A stretch of DNA of 64,000 bases from Deferribacter abyssi (GTDB lineage Bacteria; Chrysiogenota; Deferribacteres; Deferribacterales; Deferribacteraceae). Of the stretch, positions 42,754 through 51,805 are shown piece after piece. The position numbers were made by a program, and so were the translations under genes. The DNA lies in contig NZ_JAQNCS010000007.1 in the NCBI RefSeq assembly GCF_049472655.1, positions 45,066 to 109,065 on the forward strand. The letters are read 5' to 3'. Each line of letters begins with the position of its first letter. The stretch's first letter is position 1. Under the pieces are notes generated by a model, which was not told the origin of the DNA, ran no database searches, and saw only the letters and a list, made by a program, of their open reading frames with translations.

Positions 42754-43830
42754 ATGTATAAGATTGCTGTTTTACCTGGAGACGGAATAGGTCCTGAGGT
42801 AATGAAACAGGCAATAAAAGTATTAGACAAAATATCAGAAAAACATAACATTAGTTTACAATATAAGTTTTCTGATGTTGGTGGTATAGCAATAGATAAA
42901 TATGATACTCCTTTACCAGAGCATACGCTAAAAATATGTGAAAACTCAGATGCTATTCTTTTCGGCTCAGTAGGTGGACCAAAATGGGAAAATTTACCTC
43001 CTGATAAACAACCAGAAAGAGGAGCTTTACTTCCTTTAAGAAAACACTTCAATCTCTTTGCAAATATTAGACCAGTAAAAGTTTTTAAACCATTAAAAGA
43101 TTCATGCAGTTTAAAAGACCATCTTATTGAAGATGGTATAGATATTGTTATTTTCAGAGAACTTACTAGCGGAATATATTTTGGTCAGCCAAAATATATA
43201 AGTGAAGATAACACTTTTGCCATAGATACAATGAAATATTCTGTGTCAGAAATAGAAAGAATAGCTCATCTTGCTTTTGAAACAGCAAGAATAAGAAACA
43301 AACGCGTTACTTCTGTTGACAAAGCAAATGTTTTAATGAGTAGTATTTTATGGCGTGAAACAGTAACTAAATTGCATAAAGAAGAATATCCTGATATAGA
43401 GCTTAGCCACATGTACGTAGATAATGCTGCTATGCAATTAGTAAGAAACCCAAACCAGTTTGATGTCATTTTAACTGGCAACATGTTTGGCGATATTTTA
43501 AGTGATGAAGCAGCAATGCTTTCTGGTTCTCTTGGCATGCTAGCTTCAGCATCAATAAATGAATCTGGATTTGGCCTTTATGAACCAATAGGTGGTACAG
43601 CCCCTGATATTGCAGGTCAAAACATAGCTAACCCAATTGCTCAAATTCTATCTGCAGCATATATGCTTAGATACTCCTTAAAACATGATGAAGCTGCTAC
43701 TAAAATTGAAAAAGCTATCGAAGAAGTTTTAAGTAAAGGATACAGAACTAAAGACATATATACTGGTAAAAAAGGTGAAATTCTCGTTAATACAGAAGAA
43801 ATGGGTGACCTAATTGTGGAAAATCTTTAA
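42754..43830 (+). CDS. leuB: 3-isopropylmalate dehydrogenase
   Basis: A 358-aa NAD-dependent decarboxylating dehydrogenase of leucine biosynthesis. LPGDGIGPEVM is at the N-terminus, with FGSVGGPKWENLPPDKQPE (LeuB-specific loop), RPVKVF, IVIFRELTSGIYFGQPK, VDKANVLMSS and the metal-binding NMFGDILSDEAAML. YEPIGGTAPDIAGQNIANP binds the adenine side. AGAGGTG precedes the ATG. It is a single gene here without leuA/C/D; a terminator follows. Confidence 0.96.
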   Translation: MYKIAVLPGDGIGPEVMKQAIKVLDKISEKHNISLQYKFSDVGGIAIDKYDTPLPEHTLKICENSDAILFGSVGGPKWENLPPDKQPERGALLPLRKHFNLFANIRPVKVFKPLKDSCSLKDHLIEDGIDIVIFRELTSGIYFGQPKYISEDNTFAIDTMKYSVSEIERIAHLAFETARIRNKRVTSVDKANVLMSSILWRETVTKLHKEEYPDIELSHMYVDNAAMQLVRNPNQFDVILTGNMFGDILSDEAAMLSGSLGMLASASINESGFGLYEPIGGTAPDIAGQNIANPIAQILSAAYMLRYSLKHDEAATKIEKAIEEVLSKGYRTKDIYTGKKGEILVNTEEMGDLIVENL

Positions 43831-43853
43831 AAAAAGGGGAATATCCCCTTTTA
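43831..43853 (+). terminator. Terminator after leuB
   Basis: AAAAAGGGG-AATAT-CCCCTTTT begins directly after the leuB stop. The U-run is short (TTTT), and flanking A/T bases extend the stem. Confidence 0.75.
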
Positions 43854-44038
43854 ACTCACTTACAGATAAACCAAAAACAATTATTTGTTATAATTATTCT
43901 AACTAAATAACCAGTATTATATCAGTTTTATTAAATCACTATAAAAAAATACTTGCTAATAAACTCATAATACACTTCATAAAAAAATTTATGAGACATC
44001 AACATGTTATGATAGGGAACTACAACAATATTTTCCAC

Positions 44039-44079
44039 TTGTCAACAATCGTATTTTTCTATATATTCCATCCATGGAA
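44039..44079 (+). promoter_or_regulatory. arsR-family gene promoter giving a leaderless start, with palindrome over the ATG
   Basis: TTGTCA (44039-44044), 17 bp and TATATT (44062-44067) would start transcription at about 44074, which is the A of the ATG. TTCCAT-CC-ATGGAA (44066-44079) is a perfect inverted repeat across the start, suitable as an autoregulatory operator. No ribosome binding site is present. Confidence 0.6.
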
Positions 44080-44412
44080 AAAATTTCAGAAATTTTTAAA
44101 TCACTAGGTGAAAAAAATAGATTAAGAATTGTTCTGTTATTATCTGAACGTCCTATGTGTGTATGTGAAATCAATGAAGTCTTACACATTGCCCTCTCCA
44201 CCATATCATCACATTTAAAAAACTTAAAATACGCAGGGCTAATCAAAGATGAAAAAGAAGGGAGATGGATAATTTATAGACTCTCTGAGGACCACTTTGT
44301 ACAAGATCTAGTAAATAAAATAAAAGATACACTGAAAAACGATCCTACTTTTCTCAAAGATAGGGAAAAAGCACTTAAAATTTCAAGAAATAATCTATCA
44401 TCTAAAACTTAA
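44074..44412 (+). CDS. ArsR/SmtB family metalloregulator
   Basis: A 112-aa winged-helix repressor. The DNA-recognition part is ALSTISSHLKNLKYAGLIKDEKEGRWIIYRL. CVCEI at residues ~29-33 matches the alpha-3 CxC site of arsenic- or antimony-sensing ArsR proteins (ELCVCDL in the E. coli form). No arsenical pump or reductase gene is adjacent, so the target may be elsewhere. The mRNA seems leaderless: the start codon is 7 nt after the -10 element and there is no ribosome binding site. Autoregulation through the TTCCAT-CC-ATGGAA repeat is inferred. Confidence 0.88.
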   Translation: MEKISEIFKSLGEKNRLRIVLLLSERPMCVCEINEVLHIALSTISSHLKNLKYAGLIKDEKEGRWIIYRLSEDHFVQDLVNKIKDTLKNDPTFLKDREKALKISRNNLSSKT

Positions 44413-44567
44413 AAAATTGCTTTGAATTCATAATTCCAATCAAACAATTTAACTTTAAAAATCAGGTATTATACCATACATATTATGCTCCTTAATTTTG
44501 TTATTAGTGCAATTAATTAACATAAATTAAATTCTTAATTGTTTTTAAAATAATTTTAATTTTAATC

Positions 44568-44616
44568 TTGACAAATAATTTTCCCATAAGTATTGTTTAC
44601 TTAAGAGGTAAACAAT
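44568..44616 (+). promoter_or_regulatory. Promoter and operator of the Rrf2-cydAB operon
   Basis: TTGACA (44568-44573), 17 bp and TATTGT (44591-44596) form a good promoter. A perfect inverted repeat ATTGTTTAC-N7-GTAAACAAT (44592-44616) covers the -10, the transcription start and the ribosome binding site AAGAGG, ending at the base before the ATG. It is a probable operator for the Rrf2 protein encoded directly behind. Confidence 0.7.
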
Positions 44617-45048
44617 ATGAGCGAATACATCACAAGAGAAGTTGATTATGCAATCAGAATTTTAGCTTATCTTGCTGGGAAACAAGAGAAAACAAAGATA
44701 GCAGAAATTTGTAAAAAGCTCCATTTAAAACGACCTTTTGTCGTAAAAATTATTCATAAATTAAATAAATGTGGCATTATAAAAACTACTACGGGTAAAA
44801 ATGGCGGTATATTAATAAATAAAGATATTTCTAAACTCAGTTTATACGATATCTGTTTATGTTTAGGCTTTAAAACATCTATAAATATCTGTGTTAATAA
44901 ACCTGAACAATGCGAATTAAATCCTATTTGTAATATCACCACATTCTTTGCTGGCCTCCAAAACTCCATTGTTACAAAACTAAAAAGCGCAAAAATAGAA
45001 CAATTTATCTTCAATGATGAAGATTTAGATAAAATTAACCAAACATAG
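44617..45048 (+). CDS. Rrf2 family transcriptional regulator (probable Fe-S or redox sensor)
   Basis: A 143-aa Rrf2/IscR/NsrR-type regulator. The winged helix is EVDYAIRILAYLAGKQ...IAEICKKLHLKRPFVVKIIHKLNKCGII with the wing GKNGGILI. Cysteines in ICVNKPEQCELNPICNI match the three-Cys cluster site of Rrf2 sensors that bind [2Fe-2S] or [4Fe-4S] and respond to NO, O2 or iron. It is 10 bp upstream of cydA in the same operon, so it likely controls cytochrome bd in response to oxygen or NO. The palindrome over its promoter implies autoregulation. Confidence 0.88.
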   Translation: MSEYITREVDYAIRILAYLAGKQEKTKIAEICKKLHLKRPFVVKIIHKLNKCGIIKTTTGKNGGILINKDISKLSLYDICLCLGFKTSINICVNKPEQCELNPICNITTFFAGLQNSIVTKLKSAKIEQFIFNDEDLDKINQT

Positions 45049-45058
45049 GAGGTAAAAA

Positions 45059-46414
45059 ATGGACGTAGTAGCACTATCAAGGCTCCAGTTTGCCTTGACT
45101 GCAATGTTTCACTTTATTTTTGTTCCTCTAACTCTAGGGCTTTCTATATTAGTTGCGATTATGGAAACCATGTATGTCAAAACTAATAATGAAATGTATT
45201 TAAGAATGACAAAATTCTGGGGAAAACTTTTTTTAATCAATTTTGCATTAGGAGTTGTAACTGGTATCACTATGGAATTTCAATTCGGTATGAACTGGGC
45301 AGAATACTCAAAATATGTAGGGGATATTTTTGGAGCACCTCTTGCTATCGAAGCAACAGTGGCGTTCTTTCTTGAATCTACTTTTTTAGGAATATGGATT
45401 TTCGGATGGAAAAAACTATCTAAGAAAGCTCATGCTTTTGCGATCTGGATGGTGGCCATTGGTTCAAACCTGTCTGCATTATGGATCTTGGTAGCAAATG
45501 CATGGATGCAAAATCCTGTAGGATATGTTCTACGAAACGGAAGGGCAGAAATGGTTGACTTTGCAGCAGTAATTTTCTCAAGTTACGCCATTTTAAAATT
45601 TTTACATCAAATATTAGCAGCTTATATTGTAGGATCATTTTTTGTAATGGGAGTATCCGCATATCATTTAATAAAAAAATCACACGTTGAATTTTTCAAA
45701 AAATCTTTCAAAATTGCAGCTATTTTTGCACTTATTGTAAGTTTTGCTGAATTTTTTGTAGGTGACTGGCATGCCTTTGAAGTAGCAAAAGTTCAACCCA
45801 CAAAATTGGCAGCAATGGAATCTCTATGGGAAACTCAAAAAGGAGCACCAATTTATCTTTTTGCTATCCCAAATGAAGCAAAAGAAGAAAACCTTATTGA
45901 AATTTTACCAATACCAAAATTACTCAGTTTCTTAGCTTATCATGATTTAAATGCTGAAGTAAAAGGCTTAAAGGCTTTTCCTAAAGATGAAAGACCACCT
46001 GTTATGCCTGTTTTCTTAAGTTTTAGATTAATGGTTGGCCTAGGTATGCTTTTTATGATTCTAGCATCTTTGGCTTATTATTATAGCAAAAAAGATGTAT
46101 TATTAGATAAAAAATGGTTTTTAAAAACAATGCTTTATATGATACCTATCCCGTATATAGCTAACTTTCTTGGTTGGACTGTGGCCGAAGTAGGTAGACA
46201 GCCTTGGATTGTTTACGGACTCATGAGGACTTCTGATGGTGTTTCTAAGTCAGTTGCAATAGAACAAGTGTGGTTTTCTCTTATCGGCTTTACTTTATTT
46301 TACGGATTACTCGGTGTGATAGATATTTATTTACTCTCAAAATATGCAAAAAAAGGACCTGAATCCCCTGTGAAAAAACAAGAAGTAATTCAGGCATCAA
46401 CAGTATCTGCGTAG
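45059..46414 (+). CDS. cydA: Cytochrome bd ubiquinol oxidase subunit I
   Basis: A 451-aa membrane protein with about nine helices. Heme ligands are visible: His18 in LTAMFHFIFVPLTLG (b595/d side), a His in AILKFLHQILAAYIVGSF, and Met in PWIVYGLMRTSDG. GRQPW and GWTVAEVGRQPW are conserved. The Q-loop is short, so it is the S-type subfamily. It reduces O2 to water with quinol at high affinity, protecting oxygen-sensitive enzymes or using traces of oxygen. GGAGG precedes the ATG. It is co-transcribed with the Rrf2 regulator and cydB. Confidence 0.96.
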   Translation: MDVVALSRLQFALTAMFHFIFVPLTLGLSILVAIMETMYVKTNNEMYLRMTKFWGKLFLINFALGVVTGITMEFQFGMNWAEYSKYVGDIFGAPLAIEATVAFFLESTFLGIWIFGWKKLSKKAHAFAIWMVAIGSNLSALWILVANAWMQNPVGYVLRNGRAEMVDFAAVIFSSYAILKFLHQILAAYIVGSFFVMGVSAYHLIKKSHVEFFKKSFKIAAIFALIVSFAEFFVGDWHAFEVAKVQPTKLAAMESLWETQKGAPIYLFAIPNEAKEENLIEILPIPKLLSFLAYHDLNAEVKGLKAFPKDERPPVMPVFLSFRLMVGLGMLFMILASLAYYYSKKDVLLDKKWFLKTMLYMIPIPYIANFLGWTVAEVGRQPWIVYGLMRTSDGVSKSVAIEQVWFSLIGFTLFYGLLGVIDIYLLSKYAKKGPESPVKKQEVIQASTVSA

Positions 46415-46423
46415 GAGGGAACC

Positions 46424-47452
46424 ATGATATATCAAATAATATGGTTTGCACTTTGGGGACTTTTATGGGCTGTATATTTTATGCTAGATGGATTTGATCT
46501 CGGTGCTGGTATACTACATCCATTTGTTGCAAAAAGTGAAGAAGAAAAAAGAATTGTTATAAATACACTAGGTCCGGTATGGGATGGAAACGAAGTCTGG
46601 CTAATTACTGCAGGTGGGGCAACTTTTGCTGCATTCCCTACAACCTATGCCTACATGTTTAGCTATCTTTACACCCCTCTTCTGTTGCTTCTGTTTGGTC
46701 TTATTTTTAGAGGTGTTTCTTTTGAGTTTAGAGGTAAAAAAGATAACCCAGCTTGGAAAAAAGGTTGGGATATTGCTATTTTTGCAGGAAGTTTAATCCC
46801 TACAATTCTTTTTGGAGTAGCCTTTGGCAATATCTTTGCAGGTTTACCAATTGATGAACAAGGATATCATGGAAGTCTTACCTATCTTTTAAACCCATAC
46901 GGAATCTTAACGGGAATACTTTTCTTATTATTGTTCATGAATCATGGAGCATTATGGCTATCCATTAAAACTACTGGAAATTTATCTAAAAGAGCAAAAA
47001 GTTATGCAGCAAAAATATGGCCTCTACTTGTAGCTGTAGCAACATTATTTTTAGTTTTTTCAGCATTCAAAACCCATCTTTATGACAATTACATTAAAAA
47101 CCCGGTATGGTTTATTGTTCCTACAATTGCTGTAATAAGCTTATTATCTACAATTGTACTAATCAAAAATTCGCCAGTTAAAGCATTTTTTGCTTCATGT
47201 ATTACTATCTTCACAGTAATTTTCACAGGTATTATAGGTCTATATCCAAACCTTATCCCTTCTAATATTGATCCAAAATACAGCCTAACAGCATTTAACT
47301 CATCATCCAGCACTTATACATTAAAAATAATGACAATTGTAGTTATTATATTTATACCAATTGTAATTTTTTATCAGATATGGACCTATAAAATTTTTAA
47401 AGATCCTGTAACACCTGAAGATTTGAATGATCCTGAAACTGAAGCTTATTAA
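46424..47452 (+). CDS. cydB: Cytochrome bd ubiquinol oxidase subunit II
   Basis: A 342-aa membrane partner of CydA with about eight to nine helices. The N-terminal WFALWGLLWAVYFMLDGFDLGAGIL and GPVWDGNEVWLITAGGATFAAFP are the family signatures. It stabilises the heme-bearing subunit. GGAGGG precedes the ATG, 9 bp after cydA. No cydX-like small ORF is apparent in the 2-nt space before the terminator hairpin, and no cydCD genes lie nearby. Confidence 0.96.
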   Translation: MIYQIIWFALWGLLWAVYFMLDGFDLGAGILHPFVAKSEEEKRIVINTLGPVWDGNEVWLITAGGATFAAFPTTYAYMFSYLYTPLLLLLFGLIFRGVSFEFRGKKDNPAWKKGWDIAIFAGSLIPTILFGVAFGNIFAGLPIDEQGYHGSLTYLLNPYGILTGILFLLLFMNHGALWLSIKTTGNLSKRAKSYAAKIWPLLVAVATLFLVFSAFKTHLYDNYIKNPVWFIVPTIAVISLLSTIVLIKNSPVKAFFASCITIFTVIFTGIIGLYPNLIPSNIDPKYSLTAFNSSSSTYTLKIMTIVVIIFIPIVIFYQIWTYKIFKDPVTPEDLNDPETEAY

Positions 47453-47454
47453 AT

Positions 47455-47479
47455 AGAGGGCGTTATTGCCCTCTTTTTC
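47455..47479 (+). terminator. Terminator between cydB and lexA (convergent)
   Basis: AGAGGGC-GTTATT-GCCCTCT followed by TTTTT starts 2 nt after the cydB stop. It overlaps the lexA 3' end by 2 nt, so it probably serves both directions. Confidence 0.85.
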
Positions 47480-48074
47480 ATATAAGTGATCTTATTACAT
47501 AAACCACTTTACCAATAATTTCAAAATCGTCATTATTTGTAACTACTATATCTTCATATGATCGATTTTCTGACCTCAATATAATATATTCTTCCTTATT
47601 AATATAAGTTTTTACCGTTACCTCACCATTTAATCTGAAAACACCTATTTCACCATTGAGTATTTCTTTTGTTAGCTCTACTAAAATATAATCATCTTCA
47701 AAAATTCTCTTTTCTATCATACTATCGCCAAAAACCTTTAAAAAGAAAAATCTTTCTCTATTATTAAATTTTGTAATATCTATATACTCGATAATATTTT
47801 CTTCTGATATTACTGGATACCCAGCCACCACCTTACCCAACACCGGCAGTCCCTTATTATCAAAAAAATCGTCTAAAATTTCTATACTTCTTGCCTGCTG
47901 TGGGTTCTTTCTAATGACACCTTTAGCTTCTAATCTATCTAACATTTTTTTTACAGATGCGGTGGATGATAAGTTTAGCCCTTTACATATCTCCCTTACA
48001 GAGGGGATATAACCATTTTTATCTCTGAATTCCTTGATAAACTTTAACATTTTTTCTTGTTTATCTGTTAGCAT
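47478..48074 (-). CDS. lexA: LexA repressor
   Basis: A 198-aa SOS repressor. The N-terminal winged helix is LTDKQEKMLKFIKEFRDKNGYIPSVREICKGLNLSS. The self-cleavage bond is Ala84-Gly85 in GKVVAGYPV, with catalytic Ser118 in VFGDSMIEKRIFEDDYILVE and Lys155 in EVTVKTYI. ATG at 48074 has AAGAGGGAG upstream and gives the standard length; an open frame upstream of it would overlap dinB and is not used. It is divergent from dinB across a shared SOS box (48093-48106), so it should repress both. Confidence 0.95.
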   Translation of the reverse strand: MLTDKQEKMLKFIKEFRDKNGYIPSVREICKGLNLSSTASVKKMLDRLEAKGVIRKNPQQARSIEILDDFFDNKGLPVLGKVVAGYPVISEENIIEYIDITKFNNRERFFFLKVFGDSMIEKRIFEDDYILVELTKEILNGEIGVFRLNGEVTVKTYINKEEYIILRSENRSYEDIVVTNNDDFEIIGKVVYVIRSLI

Positions 48075-48092
48075 AAAACTCCCTCTTGAATA

Positions 48093-48127
48093 TAAACAGT
48101 TGTTCGCATATAATATGTCATTATAAT
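48093..48127. promoter_or_regulatory. Shared SOS box and dinB promoter
   Basis: On the minus strand CGAAC-AACT-GTTTA (48106-48093) matches the Gram-positive-type LexA box CGAAC-N4-GTTC in its half-sites. On the plus strand TTGTTC (48100-48105), 16 bp and TATAAT (48122-48127) form the dinB promoter, with the box covering the -35. Confidence 0.65.
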
Positions 48128-48148
48128 TAAAGAAATCAAGAGGTTTTA

Positions 48149-49351
48149 ATGATACTCTGCATAGATATGGATGCTTTTTTTGCTTCTGTAGAACAAGCTT
48201 CCAATCCAAAATTGAAAGGGAAACCTATAGCTATAATAGGTTCAAAAGAACGTACAGTAGTAACCACAGCATCATATGAAGCAAGAAAATACGGTGTAAA
48301 AACAGGTATGACAAAATACAAAGCAAAAAAAATGTGCCCCCACATAACTTTTATTGTGGGAAATAACCCTAAATATATTTATATCTCAAAGCAGATTCAT
48401 GCTTTTCTCCTCACAATAACACATAATGTAGAGATGTACTCGATAGATGAAGCATTCTTAAATGCCTCACAAATAAATATGCCATTTAAAGACATAGCAT
48501 TCTTTATAAAAAGTCATATAAGAAAAAACTTTGGAATCACATGCTCCATCGGAATAGGAAAAAATAAACTCATCGCGAAAATGGCAAGTAGTGTTAATAA
48601 ACCTGATGGTTATCTTTACATTTCACCTGAGAAAACCATAAACTTCATAGATCAATTTCAACTCCACGACATATGGGGGATAGGTAGAAAACTTTCAAAA
48701 AAATTCGCAAACATGGGAATATTTACTACAAAAGATCTAAGAAAGTTTGGACTTACAAACTTAATAAAAATATTTGGGAAAAACGGTTATAAGCTTTTTG
48801 CTATGGCACATGGAGACTATATCAGTGATATTAACTTCGAAGAAGAACCGATAAAATCTATAGGACATAGTATGACCTTACCACATGATGTATATTCTGA
48901 AAAAGAAGCTATCCCATACCTTTTGCAACTTTGTGAAATGGTATCTACAAGAGCAAGAAAAAATCAAGTATCAGGCAAAACTATATCCATTTACTTGAAA
49001 GATACACATATGAATACCTTTAACAAAAGACATACACTTTCTTTTTTTACTTGTGCTACTCATCACATTTTTGAAATAGCAAAACTTTTACTAAGAGAAT
49101 ATGATTTATCTATAGGAATACGACTTATTGGTATATCCATATCAAATTTAGTACACAACTCAGTCCACCTAACTACCATAATGGAAAGCAATAAAAAAGA
49201 AAAAATTTACAACGCAATAGATAAAATCAACAGCAAATATGGAGATTTCAGTATATCCTATGCTGCAGTATTAAAATGCAAAAGAACAGGTTCTCTTACT
49301 ATATCTCCATCATGGAAACCAACAGGTGTAAGAAACATAAATGTAAAGTAA
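48149..49351 (+). CDS. dinB: DNA polymerase IV (Y-family, DinB)
   Basis: A 400-aa translesion polymerase. The catalytic acidic residues are in CIDMDAFFASVEQ (Asp6, Asp8) and MYSIDEAFL (Asp-Glu near residue 100). The thumb has IWGIGRKLSKKFANMGI, and a little-finger domain runs from ~225 to 340. It lacks a canonical C-terminal clamp-binding pentapeptide that I can recognise. It is SOS-regulated, being divergent from lexA with an SOS box over its promoter. It lies alone; glpD follows after 113 bp. Confidence 0.93.
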   Translation: MILCIDMDAFFASVEQASNPKLKGKPIAIIGSKERTVVTTASYEARKYGVKTGMTKYKAKKMCPHITFIVGNNPKYIYISKQIHAFLLTITHNVEMYSIDEAFLNASQINMPFKDIAFFIKSHIRKNFGITCSIGIGKNKLIAKMASSVNKPDGYLYISPEKTINFIDQFQLHDIWGIGRKLSKKFANMGIFTTKDLRKFGLTNLIKIFGKNGYKLFAMAHGDYISDINFEEEPIKSIGHSMTLPHDVYSEKEAIPYLLQLCEMVSTRARKNQVSGKTISIYLKDTHMNTFNKRHTLSFFTCATHHIFEIAKLLLREYDLSIGIRLIGISISNLVHNSVHLTTIMESNKKEKIYNAIDKINSKYGDFSISYAAVLKCKRTGSLTISPSWKPTGVRNINVK

Positions 49352-49464
49352 AAAGTTAATAAAGTATTGAATAATAATGATATAATCCATATTGTGTAAC
49401 TGTATAATAAAATAATTCTTGATTTTTTTTAAATTAAAGCATAAAGGCTTAAAAAGGAGATGTC

Positions 49465-51057
49465 ATGAGAATAGAAGATTATCAATTTGATATAATTATA
49501 ATTGGAGGTGGTGCTACAGGCTGTGGTATAGCCCTCGATGCTGCAAGCAGGGGGTTCAAAACACTACTTTTAGAAAAAAATGACTTTGCATCTGGCACAA
49601 GTAGCAGAAGTACAAAACTACTACATGGTGGTGTAAGATACTTAGAATCAGCAATAAAACATCTTGATAAAGAACAATATAGACTCGTTAAAAGTAGCTT
49701 AAAAGAAAGATATTTGCTTATTCAAAATGCACCCCATCTATGTCATAAAATTGCATTACTCACTCCATTGTACAAGTGGTATGAAATCCCTTATATATTT
49801 ACAGGGTTAACAATTTATGATTTTTTATCTGGCAAAAGAACTCTTGGAAGAAGTAAAATAATCAGCAAAAATAAAGCAATAAGAGAATTTCCATCTTTAA
49901 AAAAAGATGGATTAAAAGGATGTGTCCAATATTATGATGGACAATTTAACGATATGCGAATGAACATTACTATTGCCAAAACAGCTGAAAGATACGGTGC
50001 AAAATTATTAAATTATGCAGAAGTTAAAGAATTTATCAAAAAAAATGGTAAAATAAAAGGTGTAATATATTATGATAAAATAGAAAATGTGTACAAAGAA
50101 GTATTTGCAAAAGTAGTAATTAACGCCACAGGTCCTTTCACCGACACAATCAGAAAACTTGATAATCCACAATGCGAAGAAATAATGCAAGTTTCATCAG
50201 GAATACATATTGCAATAGACAAATCCTATGCCCCAAAAAATGAAGGTTTATTAATACCAAAAACTGATGACGGAAGAGTTCTTTTTATACTTCCATGGGA
50301 AGATGCTTGCATAATCGGTACTACAGACGAACCTGCTGAAGTGGACGAGTACCCCAAAGCAAAAGAAAAAGAGATTGATTATTTAATAAGACATATAAAT
50401 AGGTATTTTGATGTAAAAGTAACAAAAAATGACATAAAATCCGTATGGTCAGGATTAAGGCCCTTAGTAAAAGATTCTACTATGAACAATACAGCCTCAA
50501 TCGTGAGAGATCACTACATAACCATCTCTGATTCAAATCTTGTAACAATTACTGGTGGGAAATGGACAACCTTCAGAAAAATGGCAGAAGATACTCTTAA
50601 TTATATTATATCTAAGTCCATGTTATCAGAAAAAAATCAATGTATAACTGAAAAAATCACTTACTATGGGAGTGAAGGTTTTGATGAAAGATATAAAAGT
50701 AATCTGTTAAAATCAAATTATCTTGATAAAGAGGTTTTGAATCATCTTCTTAAAAATTATGGTACAAAAGCAGAAGAAATTATACATATTGCCCAAACAG
50801 AAGACTTCGGAGACAAGTTACTGGAAAACAAGCCCATAATACTAGCTGAAATCATTTATACTATCAGAAATGAATATGCACGAAAACCTCTTGATTTTCT
50901 AGTAAGAAGAACCTCTATTGCAGAAACTGACATAAACAGTGCTAAAAAAGCTCTGAATACAACTATTGAAGTTTTTTCTAAAGAATTAAATTGGGATAAC
51001 GTTAAAAAAAGCAATATAAGAGAAGAATCATTGAAAATATTAGACAATGCAATATGA
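49465..51057 (+). CDS. glpD: Glycerol-3-phosphate dehydrogenase (FAD, aerobic type)
   Basis: A 530-aa membrane-associated flavoenzyme oxidising sn-glycerol 3-phosphate to DHAP and feeding quinones. The FAD Rossmann motif IIIIGGGATGCGIALDAASRG, DFASGTSSRSTKLLHGGVRYLE (flavin and substrate contacts), the FILPWEDACIIGTTD segment and TITGGKWTTFRKMAEDT are all conserved. AAAGGAG precedes the ATG. It overlaps the region before glpQ: the glycerophosphodiesterase starts 10 nt after its stop, forming a pathway from glycerophosphodiesters to DHAP. Confidence 0.95.
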   Translation: MRIEDYQFDIIIIGGGATGCGIALDAASRGFKTLLLEKNDFASGTSSRSTKLLHGGVRYLESAIKHLDKEQYRLVKSSLKERYLLIQNAPHLCHKIALLTPLYKWYEIPYIFTGLTIYDFLSGKRTLGRSKIISKNKAIREFPSLKKDGLKGCVQYYDGQFNDMRMNITIAKTAERYGAKLLNYAEVKEFIKKNGKIKGVIYYDKIENVYKEVFAKVVINATGPFTDTIRKLDNPQCEEIMQVSSGIHIAIDKSYAPKNEGLLIPKTDDGRVLFILPWEDACIIGTTDEPAEVDEYPKAKEKEIDYLIRHINRYFDVKVTKNDIKSVWSGLRPLVKDSTMNNTASIVRDHYITISDSNLVTITGGKWTTFRKMAEDTLNYIISKSMLSEKNQCITEKITYYGSEGFDERYKSNLLKSNYLDKEVLNHLLKNYGTKAEEIIHIAQTEDFGDKLLENKPIILAEIIYTIRNEYARKPLDFLVRRTSIAETDINSAKKALNTTIEVFSKELNWDNVKKSNIREESLKILDNAI

Positions 51058-51067
51058 GGTAACAGAT

Positions 51068-51805
51068 ATGAAAATCATTGCCCATAGAGGAGCTTCCTTT
51101 TATGCTCCAGAAAATACAATGACAGCTTTTGATCTAGCTATGACCTTTGGAGTTGATGGACTTGAAATGGATATTCACATGACAAAAGATAAAAAAATTG
51201 TTATAATTCATGACGATTCAACCGGTCGTACAGGTACTAGAAATTATAAAGTTAAAAACAGTAAATTTGAAACCTTAAAAAAAATAGATGTCGGTAGTTG
51301 GTTTGACCCTAAATTCAAAGGAGAAAAGATCCCACTACTTGAAAGTGTAATAAACAAAGTTCCTGATTATCTAGATTTATATATTGAAATAAAATCTGGA
51401 GTTGAGATTACTGAAGTTTTTTACGAATTTATAAAAGGTTATGAGTTTAGAAAGAATCAAATTATTATTATAAGTTTTAACTATAATTTAATAAAAAACC
51501 TAAAAGCATTATTACCTGATTATAAGATATTGTGGATAGTGGAATATGGATACAACGTACCCATTGAAAAAAATATGTATAAAAATGTATTTAAAAAAAT
51601 TGATGCAGCAAATTTAGACGGCATTTCCACCCTTGCAGACCTAACCCATTGCATTCGCATGGCAAAAGATATCAAAAAAAATAAATGGCTTTGGAATGTC
51701 TGGACAGTGGATAATCCACATTTAGCAAAGCAACTAATGAATCTTGGAGTAACTTCACTATCCACTAACAGACCTGATTGGATTATAAAGCATATTGCAA
51801 ATTGA
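51068..51805 (+). CDS. glpQ: Glycerophosphodiester phosphodiesterase
   Basis: A 245-aa cytosolic (UgpQ-like) GDPD without signal peptide. IIAHRGASFYAPENTMTAF carries the catalytic HR..E, LEMDIHMTKDKKIVIIHDDSTGRTG carries the metal E-D and second His, and LYIEIKSG the third metal ligand. It releases G3P from glycerophosphodiesters for GlpD. ATG at 51068 has GAGGTAA upstream and matches the family N-terminus; the open frame extends 7 codons further into glpD, but that is less likely. Confidence 0.93.
   Translation: MKIIAHRGASFYAPENTMTAFDLAMTFGVDGLEMDIHMTKDKKIVIIHDDSTGRTGTRNYKVKNSKFETLKKIDVGSWFDPKFKGEKIPLLESVINKVPDYLDLYIEIKSGVEITEVFYEFIKGYEFRKNQIIIISFNYNLIKNLKALLPDYKILWIVEYGYNVPIEKNMYKNVFKKIDAANLDGISTLADLTHCIRMAKDIKKNKWLWNVWTVDNPHLAKQLMNLGVTSLSTNRPDWIIKHIAN

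Noticed and set aside
47478..48209. A 243-aa version of LexA with a long N-terminal extension
   Set aside because: The extra 45 residues overlap the dinB start and the SOS box; the ATG at 48074 with AAGAGGGAG gives the standard LexA length.
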